64,000 nt of DNA from Pseudomonas syringae (GTDB taxonomy: Bacteria; Pseudomonadota; Gammaproteobacteria; Pseudomonadales; Pseudomonadaceae): positions 36,480-100,479 of the forward strand of contig NZ_JPQU01000028.1 of assembly GCF_000737245.1 (NCBI RefSeq). Direction: 5' to 3'. Every line of letters begins with the position of its first letter. Position 1 is the first letter of the stretch. Both the position numbers and the translations under genes were made by a program. The notes beneath the pieces were generated by a model that was not told the origin of the DNA, ran no database searches, and was given only the letters and a program-made list of their open reading frames with translations. Positions 57,506 to 64,000 of the stretch are shown here, one piece after another.

Positions 57506-58570
57506 CTAACCGGGCAAACGCACCGTCTTCTTGGCGCTGACGAACAAGCCCCAGGTGGACATGAACAATGCCGCTATCATCGGCCCAATGACGAAGCCAT
57601 TGAGGCCGAATACCGACATACCCCCTAGTGTGGAGATCAGGATCAGGTAGTCAGGCATTTTCGTATCCTTGCCAACCAGGATAGGTCGCAGAACATTGTC
57701 TACCAGGCCGATCACAAATACGCCGAACAGCGCGAGTACAACGCCCTGCCAGATCATTCCGCTCAACAGGAAGTACAACGCCACCGGGGCCCAGACGATG
57801 CCCGCCCCTACCGCTGGCAACAATGACAGAAACGCCATGATGACCGCCCAGAGCAAGGCACTTGGAATGTCCAGACACCAGAAGATGAAGCCGCCAAGCG
57901 CGCCTTGAGTGATTGCGACCACGACATTGCCTTTGACGGTGGCGCGTACCACCCTGGTGAACTTGAGCTGCAATCGACGTTTCTGGGGTTCGGCCAGAGG
58001 TACCGCAAGACGCATCCTGCGCACCAGATCCTGACCGTCACGCAGGAAGAAGAACAACAGGTACAGCATGATGAAGAAGCCGACGACAAAGTCGAACGTA
58101 CCCTGACCAAAGCTGAATGCCTGGGTAGCGAGGTACTGACTGCCTTGCATGGCGCCTTTGGCGATCTTGTCACGTAGCCCGTTGAGGTCTCCCATGCCCA
58201 GGCGATCCAGCCAATGCTGGAAGTAAGGCGGCAGCAGGCCTTTGAACTCGGCCAGATAGCTGGCGATATCGAGCTGGCCACTTTCCACGTTTTTGTACAG
58301 AGTGGCGCCTTCCTGCACCAGCAGAGCACTGATAACGATGACCGGCAAAATCGCTATCACCAGACAGATCATCAAGGTGCAGAGAGAAATCAGGTTGCGC
58401 TGCCAGCCGAAGCGCAGCAACAGGCGACGCTGCACGGGGGCAAAGATGATGCCGAGGATCACCGCCCAGAATACCGCTCCGTAAAACGGCAGCAGGATCC
58501 ATATGAACGCGATGGTCACCAACACCAACAGCAGGATCAGGGTTTTATATTGGAGCGTGGTTTCGTTCAT
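57506..58570 (-). CDS. AI-2E family transporter (TqsA/PerM-like)
   Basis: 354-residue inner-membrane protein with eight hydrophobic segments of the AI-2 exporter/PerM family. Marks are FYGAVFWAVILGIIFAPVQRRLL near the start, FVVGFFIMLYLLFFFLRDGQ in the centre, and GFIFWCLDIPSALLWAVIMAFLSLLPAVG-type text, then LRPILVGKDTKMPDYLILIS. Members include autoinducer-2 exporters and Na+/H+ antiporters; the substrate here is not known. It is convergent with nuo and has its own promoter region upstream (REP copy F). Confidence 0.9.
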   Translation of the reverse strand: MNETTLQYKTLILLLVLVTIAFIWILLPFYGAVFWAVILGIIFAPVQRRLLLRFGWQRNLISLCTLMICLVIAILPVIVISALLVQEGATLYKNVESGQLDIASYLAEFKGLLPPYFQHWLDRLGMGDLNGLRDKIAKGAMQGSQYLATQAFSFGQGTFDFVVGFFIMLYLLFFFLRDGQDLVRRMRLAVPLAEPQKRRLQLKFTRVVRATVKGNVVVAITQGALGGFIFWCLDIPSALLWAVIMAFLSLLPAVGAGIVWAPVALYFLLSGMIWQGVVLALFGVFVIGLVDNVLRPILVGKDTKMPDYLILISTLGGMSVFGLNGFVIGPMIAALFMSTWGLFVSAKKTVRLPG

Positions 58571-58685
58571 GTCCTTTCCATGTCAGTAGGCCGGCAACTT
58601 GCCGGGCCTACTGCTTAGTCCGCCAATCGACGGGCAAGTGCCATGGCTTTGTTCATGATGGTTAGGAAGGATAAATGCGATCATT

Positions 58686-58774
58686 TGTAGGAGCTCACGA
58701 GCACCGCGAGGCAGCGATGGCGGTTTATCAGACACTCCGCCATCGCTGCCTCGTAACCTCGGTGAGCTCCTACA
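58686..58774. repeat. REP-type inverted repeat, copy F
   Basis: TGTAGGAGCTCAC (58686-58698) pairs with GTGAGCTCCTACA (58762-58774); inner arms CGAGGCAGCGATGGCGG and CCGCCATCGCTGCCTCG surround a short centre. It lies between the chemoreceptor and AI-2E genes. Confidence 0.85.
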
Positions 58775-58796
58775 AGGGCGGTGTCCGCCAACAAAA

Positions 58797-60476
58797 TCAG
58801 ACGCGGAACTGACCGACCAGCGCTCCAAGACGATGGCCCAGTTCATTCAGGCTGCGAGTGGTTTGCGCGCTCTGCCGGGTTTCCTCGGCCACGCTGTCCA
58901 CTGCAGTGGCGATCTGATGCACGCTGCGGTTGATTTCCTCTGCAACGGCGGTCTGTTCTTCTGCGGCACTGGCGATCTGCGCGTTCATGGAATTGATGGT
59001 ACCGATCAATTGCCCAATGGTGTCCAGAGAGGAACCGGCCTGATTGGCCTGCGTGGACGTGCCGTCACCCGCCTCGCTGGATCGGCGCATGGCATCAACC
59101 GCAGTTTGAGTACCCTTTTGCAGGCGATCAATCATGCCCTGGATTTCCTGGGTACTTTGCTGGGTACGACTGGCCAGCGCGCGCACTTCATCGGCAACGA
59201 CCGCAAAACCACGGCCCGCCTCGCCTGCGCGCGCGGCTTCAATGGCCGCGTTGAGGGCCAGCAGGTTGGTTTGCTCGGCAATAGAGCGGATCACAGCGAG
59301 CACACTGACAATCGACGAAACATCATTCTGCAGACTATCCAACGAGGCGCCACTGTTACGGATGTCATCTACTAGCGCATGGATCTGTTTGATACTGCCG
59401 TCAACTACACGCTTCGCCGATCGGCCTTCTTCGTCTGTCTGCTGCGCGGCAACCGAAGCGCCTTGCGCACTCTTGGCGACTTCCTGCGCCGCTGCTGACA
59501 TTTCGTTGATCGCGGTCGCTACCTGATCGGTTTCGTGGCGCTGACGCTCCATTGCCTGCTCTGAGCGTTGGGCCTGGCTGGATACTTCACCCACCAGCCC
59601 CGTCAGTTGCGTGGTAATACCGGATATCTGGCCAACCAAGCCATGAATCTTATCGACGAAACGATTGAAAGAGCCTGCCAGATCGCCCAACTCATCCTGA
59701 CTGGTCACCGCAAGCCGACGAGTCAGATCACCCTCGCCTGCGGCAATATCATCAAGGTTGTCTTTCATCAGGCGCAACGGACGGAGCAGCGTGCCGGCCA
59801 GTACCGCGCCAATAATGGCTATAAGTATTAGAACCAAGAGCGCTACACCGATGATGCTGAGCAGCAGTTCCTCTAGACGTGCGTCGATTGCCTGCTCTAC
59901 AGCCGCAACTTGAGCGTCGATACCGTCCAGATTAACCGACGATCCAACGGCCATGTCCCATTTTGGCAGGTACTCGGTATACCCGAGCTTAGGCAGCGGT
60001 TCGGTTTTGCCAGGAAGCGGTGATGAATAAAGCAGGTAATGAGTGCCCGCTTTAGCGACAGCGACCAGTTCGTTGTTAACGTAGAGACCGCTCGGGTCGC
60101 GGGCGTCCTTGAAACTCTTACCGACACCATCCGGGCTGCTGGCCTTGAAAAGGCGTACCGACTGTGAATCGTAGCCAAAGAAATAACCGTCCTTGGCGTA
60201 TGTGATACCGGAAAGCAGCTTGATGACTTGCGCGCGTGCAGCTTCGTCGCCGGGAGCCGCCGCATCGTAGATTGGCTTGATAGCAGTCATCGCAATCGCG
60301 ACATAATTCTGCAGGGTAGCCTTCGCTTCACTGAGCAGGCGCTCGCGGGTTTCACTAACCTCCCGGCTGGCCTGTTCGCGTAGCATGACGACGGTAGTCA
60401 CGCTGATAATCGCGGCGAATATGAGGACTGGCAAGATAGCCAGCGAAAGAACTTTGGCTTTCAGGCTTATACGCAT
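58797..60476 (-). CDS. Methyl-accepting chemotaxis protein with single Cache domain (CtpM-like)
   Basis: 559-residue chemoreceptor. A first membrane helix ([20 protein letters not shown]) is followed by a periplasmic sCache domain (about 35-190; [28 protein letters not shown]), a second helix, a HAMP domain ([26 protein letters not shown]) and the signalling domain with the hairpin tip [20 protein letters not shown] and [14 protein letters not shown]. No C-terminal CheR-binding pentapeptide is seen. In P. aeruginosa the sCache receptor next to nuo is CtpM (malate); position and domain type suggest an orthologue, but ligand is inferred. Confidence 0.92.
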   Translation of the reverse strand: MRISLKAKVLSLAILPVLIFAAIISVTTVVMLREQASREVSETRERLLSEAKATLQNYVAIAMTAIKPIYDAAAPGDEAARAQVIKLLSGITYAKDGYFFGYDSQSVRLFKASSPDGVGKSFKDARDPSGLYVNNELVAVAKAGTHYLLYSSPLPGKTEPLPKLGYTEYLPKWDMAVGSSVNLDGIDAQVAAVEQAIDARLEELLLSIIGVALLVLILIAIIGAVLAGTLLRPLRLMKDNLDDIAAGEGDLTRRLAVTSQDELGDLAGSFNRFVDKIHGLVGQISGITTQLTGLVGEVSSQAQRSEQAMERQRHETDQVATAINEMSAAAQEVAKSAQGASVAAQQTDEEGRSAKRVVDGSIKQIHALVDDIRNSGASLDSLQNDVSSIVSVLAVIRSIAEQTNLLALNAAIEAARAGEAGRGFAVVADEVRALASRTQQSTQEIQGMIDRLQKGTQTAVDAMRRSSEAGDGTSTQANQAGSSLDTIGQLIGTINSMNAQIASAAEEQTAVAEEINRSVHQIATAVDSVAEETRQSAQTTRSLNELGHRLGALVGQFRV

Positions 60477-60556
60477 AGAACTCCAGGAATCGAATAGTTG
60501 TTTTTAGAATCGAGATCATGGTTATTTAACGGCTAGTTGCTTGAAAAGTTGAGGGG

Positions 60557-61888
60557 TTACGGATATTCCAAGGTCAAAACATCAGGTAGCGTGATGCTGA
60601 CCCGTAGCCCCCCCAATGGGCTGGCAGACAACTGAAGATCGCCGCCCCATGCCTGGACGATATCACGGACAATGCCAAGCCCCAGGCCATGCCCGGTAAT
60701 CTGTTCATCAAGCCGGGTACCACGGCTCAGCACCTCCTCACGCTGCTTTTCGGGTATGCCCGGCCCATCGTCATCGATCAGCAGAAAATAGGCGTTGTCT
60801 TCCCGGGTGACAGTCAGTGCCACCTCACTGTCAGCCCACTTACAGGCGTTGTCCAGCAGGTTACCCAGCAACTCCAGGACATCCTCACGATCCCATGGCA
60901 GCGACAGGCCTGGGGTGACATGTAAAACCAGATCCAGATGCTCGCCATGAATCATGCGCAATGTGGCGAGCAAGCCCCCTAGTTCGGCATCGCAATCAAA
61001 ATGCGCTCCTGGCAACGCATCACCGGACAGCCGCGCACGGTTGAGCTCACGCACCAGGCGCTGCTGAATTTGATCCAGTTGATCAAGCAACGTTTTACGC
61101 AAACCCGGGTGCGCATCGAGCTGCGGACTGGACGTGACGCTGACCAACACCGCCAAAGGCGTCTTCAATGCATGCCCCAGATTACCCAGTGCGTTTCGGG
61201 AGCGCTTAAGGCTGTCCTCTGTATGGATCAGCAGATGATTGATCTGCGACACAAGCGGCTCAAGCTCCAATGGCACCTGTTCATCAAGTTGTGAGCGCTT
61301 GCCTTGCTGCAACTGTGAAATTTGCTCACGGGCTTTTTCCAGCGGGCGTAATGCGCGGCGTACCGTGACACGCTGCAAGGCCAGAATAAGCGCCAATGCA
61401 GCAAGCCCCAGCCCGAGTCCAATTTGCTGAACGCGCAGGAAGCTTGCGCTCACTGGGGTGTAGTCCTGCGCGACGGTTATGGATATGTCCTGACCGAACT
61501 TCCGGTAATCGGCTTTCAGCAAGAGCAATGATTGGTCGGTTTTACCCAGTTGAAAATTGGCATGCAGGCCGACGGTTCCCGGCTCGGGGAGCTTGAGGTC
61601 CCAGAGCGACCGGGAGCGCCAATGACCTGTCTCGAAGTCGATACGAAAATAGTGTCCGGAAAATGGCCGCTGATAAGCGGGGGACAGGCGATGTTCATCC
61701 AGCTGAAGCCCATTTGGGCCCCGCACCAATGCGATCAGGAGACTTTCGCTTTCGTTGCGCAGGCCCGCTTCCAGATAGCGCTGTAAACCCAGTTCGAATA
61801 ACCAGAGGCTGGTTTGTGCAAGCACGAGGCAAACCACCACCATGACGCTTACAAGGCCCAGGCTCAGGCGTGACTGTATCGACTTCAA
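60557..61888 (-). CDS. Two-component sensor histidine kinase, BqsS/CarS-like
   Basis: 443 residues: membrane helix near 12-32, periplasmic sensor about 35-150, second helix near 155-172, HAMP-like linker, then dimerisation domain with phospho-acceptor His239 in [16 protein letters not shown] and the ATPase domain with N-box [14 protein letters not shown]1 DDDGPGIP and G2 GHGLGLGIV. It resembles PhoQ and, by gene order next to nuo and with PepSY genes, the BqsS/CarS kinase that answers Fe2+ or Ca2+ in P. aeruginosa. A strict RExxE iron motif is not visible in the periplasmic part (RNESE occurs near 44), so the signal is uncertain. It overlaps the regulator gene by four bases. Confidence 0.9.
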   Translation of the reverse strand: MKSIQSRLSLGLVSVMVVVCLVLAQTSLWLFELGLQRYLEAGLRNESESLLIALVRGPNGLQLDEHRLSPAYQRPFSGHYFRIDFETGHWRSRSLWDLKLPEPGTVGLHANFQLGKTDQSLLLLKADYRKFGQDISITVAQDYTPVSASFLRVQQIGLGLGLAALALILALQRVTVRRALRPLEKAREQISQLQQGKRSQLDEQVPLELEPLVSQINHLLIHTEDSLKRSRNALGNLGHALKTPLAVLVSVTSSPQLDAHPGLRKTLLDQLDQIQQRLVRELNRARLSGDALPGAHFDCDAELGGLLATLRMIHGEHLDLVLHVTPGLSLPWDREDVLELLGNLLDNACKWADSEVALTVTREDNAYFLLIDDDGPGIPEKQREEVLSRGTRLDEQITGHGLGLGIVRDIVQAWGGDLQLSASPLGGLRVSITLPDVLTLEYP

Positions 61889-62553
61889 ACAGGCGTCCCG
61901 CCAAACCGATAGCCCTGACCGCGTCGGGTCTCAACGACCGTTTTACCTAGCTTGCGTCTAAGGTGATTGACGTGAACTTCAATGACGTTCGAATCGCGTT
62001 CGTTCTCACCGTCATAGAGATGCTCTGCCAGATGGCTTTTGGAAAGAATCTGCTCCGGGTGATGCATGAAATAGCGCAGCAATCTGAACTCTGCAGACGT
62101 CAGCTGGATATCGACACCCTCCCTGGTCACACATTGGCGCCCCTCATCCAGGTGCAAGCCCGCCGACTCCAGCCGTGGCTGATTGGCCAGGCCATGAGAA
62201 CGCCGCAGTAGCGCCTGAATGCGCAATTGCAACTCTTCCGGGTGAAAGGGCTTGGTCAGATAATCATCTGCGCCGGCCTTGAGTCCTTCAATACGCTCAG
62301 ACCAGGATCCTCGCGCAGTAAGTACAAGCACAGGTGTTGCCAGTCCTGCGCTACGCCACTGTTCAAGCACCTGCAGGCCGGGAATACCAGGAAGGCCAAG
62401 GTCGAGAATAATCAGGTCGTAAGGTTCAGTCGCCCCTTGGTGAACTGCGTCTCTGCCATCGGCAAGCCAGTCAACCGCGTAACCCTGCCTGCCAAGCCCG
62501 GCGATCAGCTCGTCCGCGAGCGGCACGTGATCCTCTACCAATAGCAGCCGCAT
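61885..62553 (-). CDS. Two-component response regulator, OmpR/PhoB family (BqsR/CarR-like)
   Basis: 222 residues: receiver domain with acid pocket E7-D8, phospho-site Asp51 in [15 protein letters not shown], Thr78 and Lys100 in [14 protein letters not shown]-terminal winged helix with [20 protein letters not shown] and [17 protein letters not shown]. It belongs to the PhoP/QseB subgroup. It overlaps both the kinase and the PepSY gene, so four genes form one operon. A BqsR-like tandem site lies before the operon at 63220-63235, consistent with autoregulation. Confidence 0.93.
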   Translation of the reverse strand: MRLLLVEDHVPLADELIAGLGRQGYAVDWLADGRDAVHQGATEPYDLIILDLGLPGIPGLQVLEQWRSAGLATPVLVLTARGSWSERIEGLKAGADDYLTKPFHPEELQLRIQALLRRSHGLANQPRLESAGLHLDEGRQCVTREGVDIQLTSAEFRLLRYFMHHPEQILSKSHLAEHLYDGENERDSNVIEVHVNHLRRKLGKTVVETRRGQGYRFGGTPV

Positions 62554-62858
62554 CAGTCTTCCTCGTCTTTCAATAATCGACCGTCACGGGCGTCGAACTT
62601 CAATTCGCGAACACTACCTTCGGTCGTCAACAACTCAAACTCGTAGACAAAAACACCGTGTTTTTCCTCCAGTTCAGCCTCGAGCAGCTTGGCACCGGGA
62701 TGGCGGCCAAGGGCTTTGTCCACGAGCTGCTCGAGAGCAAGAATGGTGCCCTGCTGACGGAGTCTCAAGGCTTCATCCTGATCGAGATCCCTGGCCTGCA
62801 CGGAGGCAGTAAGCAGCACTATGAGCAGGAGCGTTCCGCGACGCTTATCGACATTCAT
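62553..62858 (-). CDS. PepSY domain protein 2 (periplasmic)
   Basis: 101 residues with a signal peptide ([18 protein letters not shown], cleaved near VQA) and one PepSY domain: [41 protein letters not shown], and the end [17 protein letters not shown]. The start ATG shares a base with the stop of the first PepSY gene. Such small PepSY proteins next to PhoPQ-like systems are thought to modulate kinases or proteases. It is a divergent paralogue of its neighbour. Confidence 0.88.
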   Translation of the reverse strand: MNVDKRRGTLLLIVLLTASVQARDLDQDEALRLRQQGTILALEQLVDKALGRHPGAKLLEAELEEKHGVFVYEFELLTTEGSVRELKFDARDGRLLKDEED

Positions 62859-63166
62859 TATCGGTCCTGATGATCCTTGAGGACTTTCCCCGTCACGGCA
62901 TCCAGCTCAACGTCCCATTCAATCCCCTGCTTATCGGTGAGATCGACCTGATAGACGTGCTTGCCATATTCTTCATCGAGTTCAGTGTCGCTAATCTCCG
63001 CGCCTGGGTGCCGAGCAACAGCAACGGCGTTTAATTGTTCTAAGCGCTGGATAACGCCAGAAGATTGCAATTTAGCAGCTTCGTCCGGACCTATGTCACG
63101 AGCGATGACCGCATTTGCACCAAAAATCAAACCAAAAGCGGATAGAAGAATGAGTCGGCGTTTCAT
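62858..63166 (-). CDS. PepSY domain protein 1 (periplasmic)
   Basis: 102 residues with a signal peptide (LILLSAFGLIFGANAVIA, cleaved near VIA) and a single PepSY domain: EAAKLQSSGVIQRLEQLNAVAV, HPGAEISDTELDEEYGKHVYQV, and WDVELDAVTGKVLKDHQ. It leads the operon PepSY1-PepSY2-regulator-kinase. Similarity to the second PepSY gene shows tandem duplication. Both lack cysteines. Confidence 0.88.
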   Translation of the reverse strand: MKRRLILLSAFGLIFGANAVIARDIGPDEAAKLQSSGVIQRLEQLNAVAVARHPGAEISDTELDEEYGKHVYQVDLTDKQGIEWDVELDAVTGKVLKDHQDR

Positions 63167-63219
63167 CTCGAGGCTCCGGTGAAGATGTTTATCCTGTTCA
63201 CCGAGATTAAACAGTGCAA

Positions 63220-63235
63220 CTTAACTCAACCTGAA
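63220..63235 (-). promoter_or_regulatory. BqsR-like tandem site
   Basis: On the minus strand TTCAG-GTTGAG-TTAAG, 54 bases before the first PepSY gene. The P. aeruginosa BqsR box is TTAAG-N6-TTAAG, so there is one mismatch. TTTAAT eight bases downstream could be the -10. Confidence 0.5.
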
Positions 63236-63393
63236 TTGATAAGGCCAGTTGCCATCAAACCTTGAGGATCCGCCGTGGCTCAGTGGAAGCTGTCAGTCTG
63301 TCCCGCGCTTTTAGCGCATAGGCCAAACCAATGCTGGTAAACTCTCCGACAGCATGCGTCGCTGCGACGATCGCCTTTTTCTAGAGTTGACTG

Positions 63394-63750
63394 ATGGAAA
63401 TTTTTAAAGAATTTACGTTTGAATCCGCGCATCTCCTTCCCCATGTACCAGAGGGCCATAAATGCGGGCGGCTGCATGGCCATTCGTTCCGTATAGCGAT
63501 CCACCTGGAAGGGGAAGTAGACGCGCACATCGGCTGGATACGCGATTTCTCTGAAATCAAAGCGATCTTCAAGCCTCTGTACGAACGCTTGGACCATAAC
63601 TATTTGAACGATATCCCAGGGTTGGAAAATCCAACCAGTGAGAACCTTGCCAAATGGATCTTCGCTGAGCTCAAGCCCCTTCTGCCGGAGTTGTCGGCCA
63701 TCCGTATTCATGAAACCTGCACTAGCGGATGCATCTATCGCGGGGAATAA
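63394..63750 (+). CDS. queD: 6-carboxytetrahydropterin synthase QueD
   Basis: 118-residue member of the PTPS family. Zinc ligands His13 (ESAHLL), His28 and His30 (GRLHGHSF) and the catalytic Cys24 ([10 protein letters not shown]) are visible; the late acid-base region [20 protein letters not shown] and [12 protein letters not shown] complete it. QueD makes 6-carboxytetrahydropterin in the queuosine (7-deazaguanine) tRNA pathway. No preQ1 riboswitch was recognised upstream. It stands alone and is divergent from the PepSY operon. Confidence 0.95.
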   Translation: MEIFKEFTFESAHLLPHVPEGHKCGRLHGHSFRIAIHLEGEVDAHIGWIRDFSEIKAIFKPLYERLDHNYLNDIPGLENPTSENLAKWIFAELKPLLPELSAIRIHETCTSGCIYRGE

Positions 63751-63772
63751 ATTGCTGGCGGTCCGGCTCCAT

Positions 63773-63797
63773 AGCCACCTTTAAAGGTGGCTTTTTT
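63773..63797 (+). terminator. Terminator after queD
   Basis: AGCCACCTTTAAAGGTGGCT followed by TTTTTT. Confidence 0.88.
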
Positions 63798-63854
63798 GTG
63801 CGTGGGATTTGAGGAAGGCGCTGGTAGCTGTCTGCACATACTCCCCATGTATGA

Positions 63855-63921
63855 GCTGCCGAAGGCTGCGAAAGCAGTAGTTGCTGACACCCTCATTCGC
63901 AGCCTGCAACAGCGCCTACAG
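63855..63921. repeat. REP-like element, copy G
   Basis: GCTGCCGAAGGCTGCGAA (63855-63872) is identical to the 18-mer of copy A at 4591-4608; TTCGCAGCCTGCAACAGCGCC at about 63895-63916 is its imperfect inverted partner. Confidence 0.65.
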
Positions 63922-63951
63922 GGGGGAGATGTTTTTCGAGCAGACAAACAA

Positions 63952-63990
63952 AACCCCATCTGCTTTCGCAAATGGGGTTCTGGAATTTAA
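63952..63990 (-). terminator. Terminator of a minus-strand gene that lies right of the window
   Basis: AACCCCAT/ATGGGGTT stem with a 12-base loop and TTTTG on the minus strand. A TAA on the minus strand at 63989-63987 may be the stop of that gene. Confidence 0.6.
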
Positions 63991-64000
63991 TCTTGACGAT

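Noticed and set aside
63167..63393. preQ1 riboswitch before queD
   Set aside because: No small pseudoknot with the expected conserved core was recognised; the spacer also serves the PepSY operon.

Overview
The window reads as one contiguous piece of a Pseudomonas chromosome, most likely from the P. fluorescens group. The evidence is the gene order as well as the proteins: a 13-gene nuo operon with fused nuoCD, the block cysG-serS-crcB-rarA-lolA-ftsK / aat-ate-infA / clpA-clpS / cspD, the pair icd (dimeric) and idh (monomeric), nudJ-mnmA-hflD-purB, tusDCBE beside yccA and tRNA-Ser, and a BqsSR/CarSR-like four-gene operon beside queD. Several intergenic spaces carry REP-type inverted repeats of the kind scattered through Pseudomonas genomes. 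No prophage, insertion sequence, integrase or CRISPR array was seen.

Layout. 1-6.4 kb is accessory: the 3' end of a NodT-type outer-membrane efflux gene, an aldo/keto reductase, an SsuD-like flavin monooxygenase with an SsuA-like binding protein but no ABC permease or ATPase, an AEC carrier, and an mqsRA toxin-antitoxin locus whose toxin gene is frameshifted. 6.5-11.5 kb is an electrophile or redox-stress neighbourhood: TetR (NemR-like), DJ-1/PfpI-like protein, Old Yellow Enzyme, MerR with a carboxymuconolactone-decarboxylase-like protein, a YcaC-type hydrolase and TspO. Here the operators can be read from the DNA: three copies of one motif around the TetR genes and a perfect MerR-type palindrome.

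11.7-29.7 kb is core: tRNA-Ser(UGA), yccA-like, tusDCBE (tRNA 2-thiouridine sulfur relay), a YbiB/TrpD2-like protein, a glutathionyl-hydroquinone reductase, cysG, serS, crcB, rarA, lolA, ftsK, the N-degron genes aat and ate, infA, clpA, clpS and cspD. Aat and Ate add N-terminal destabilising residues, ClpS delivers the marked proteins, and ClpAP degrades them, so the whole N-degron pathway lies within about 5 kb.

29.7-42.0 kb gathers the enzymes that compete for isocitrate (icd, idh and, 9 kb on, aceA) with nudJ-mnmA-hflD-purB, a ribosomal-protein hydroxylase, a GNAT protein and an orphan secretin-like protein between them. 42.5-57.4 kb is the complete NADH:quinone oxidoreductase operon nuoABCDEFGHIJKLMN, ended by a strong terminator. 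A Fur-like box lies in the aceA-nuoA gap. 57.5-64 kb holds an AI-2E family permease, a Cache-type chemoreceptor, a PhoPQ-like two-component system led by two PepSY proteins, and queD.

No wholly new system was identified. The points most worth checking are the frameshifted mqsR with intact antitoxin and operator, the three-site TetR regulon, the inverted repeat and promoter about 400 bases before aceA, the Fur-like box before nuo, and the BqsR-like tandem site before the PepSY genes. Homology calls rest on recognition of conserved motifs and synteny, not on database searches.
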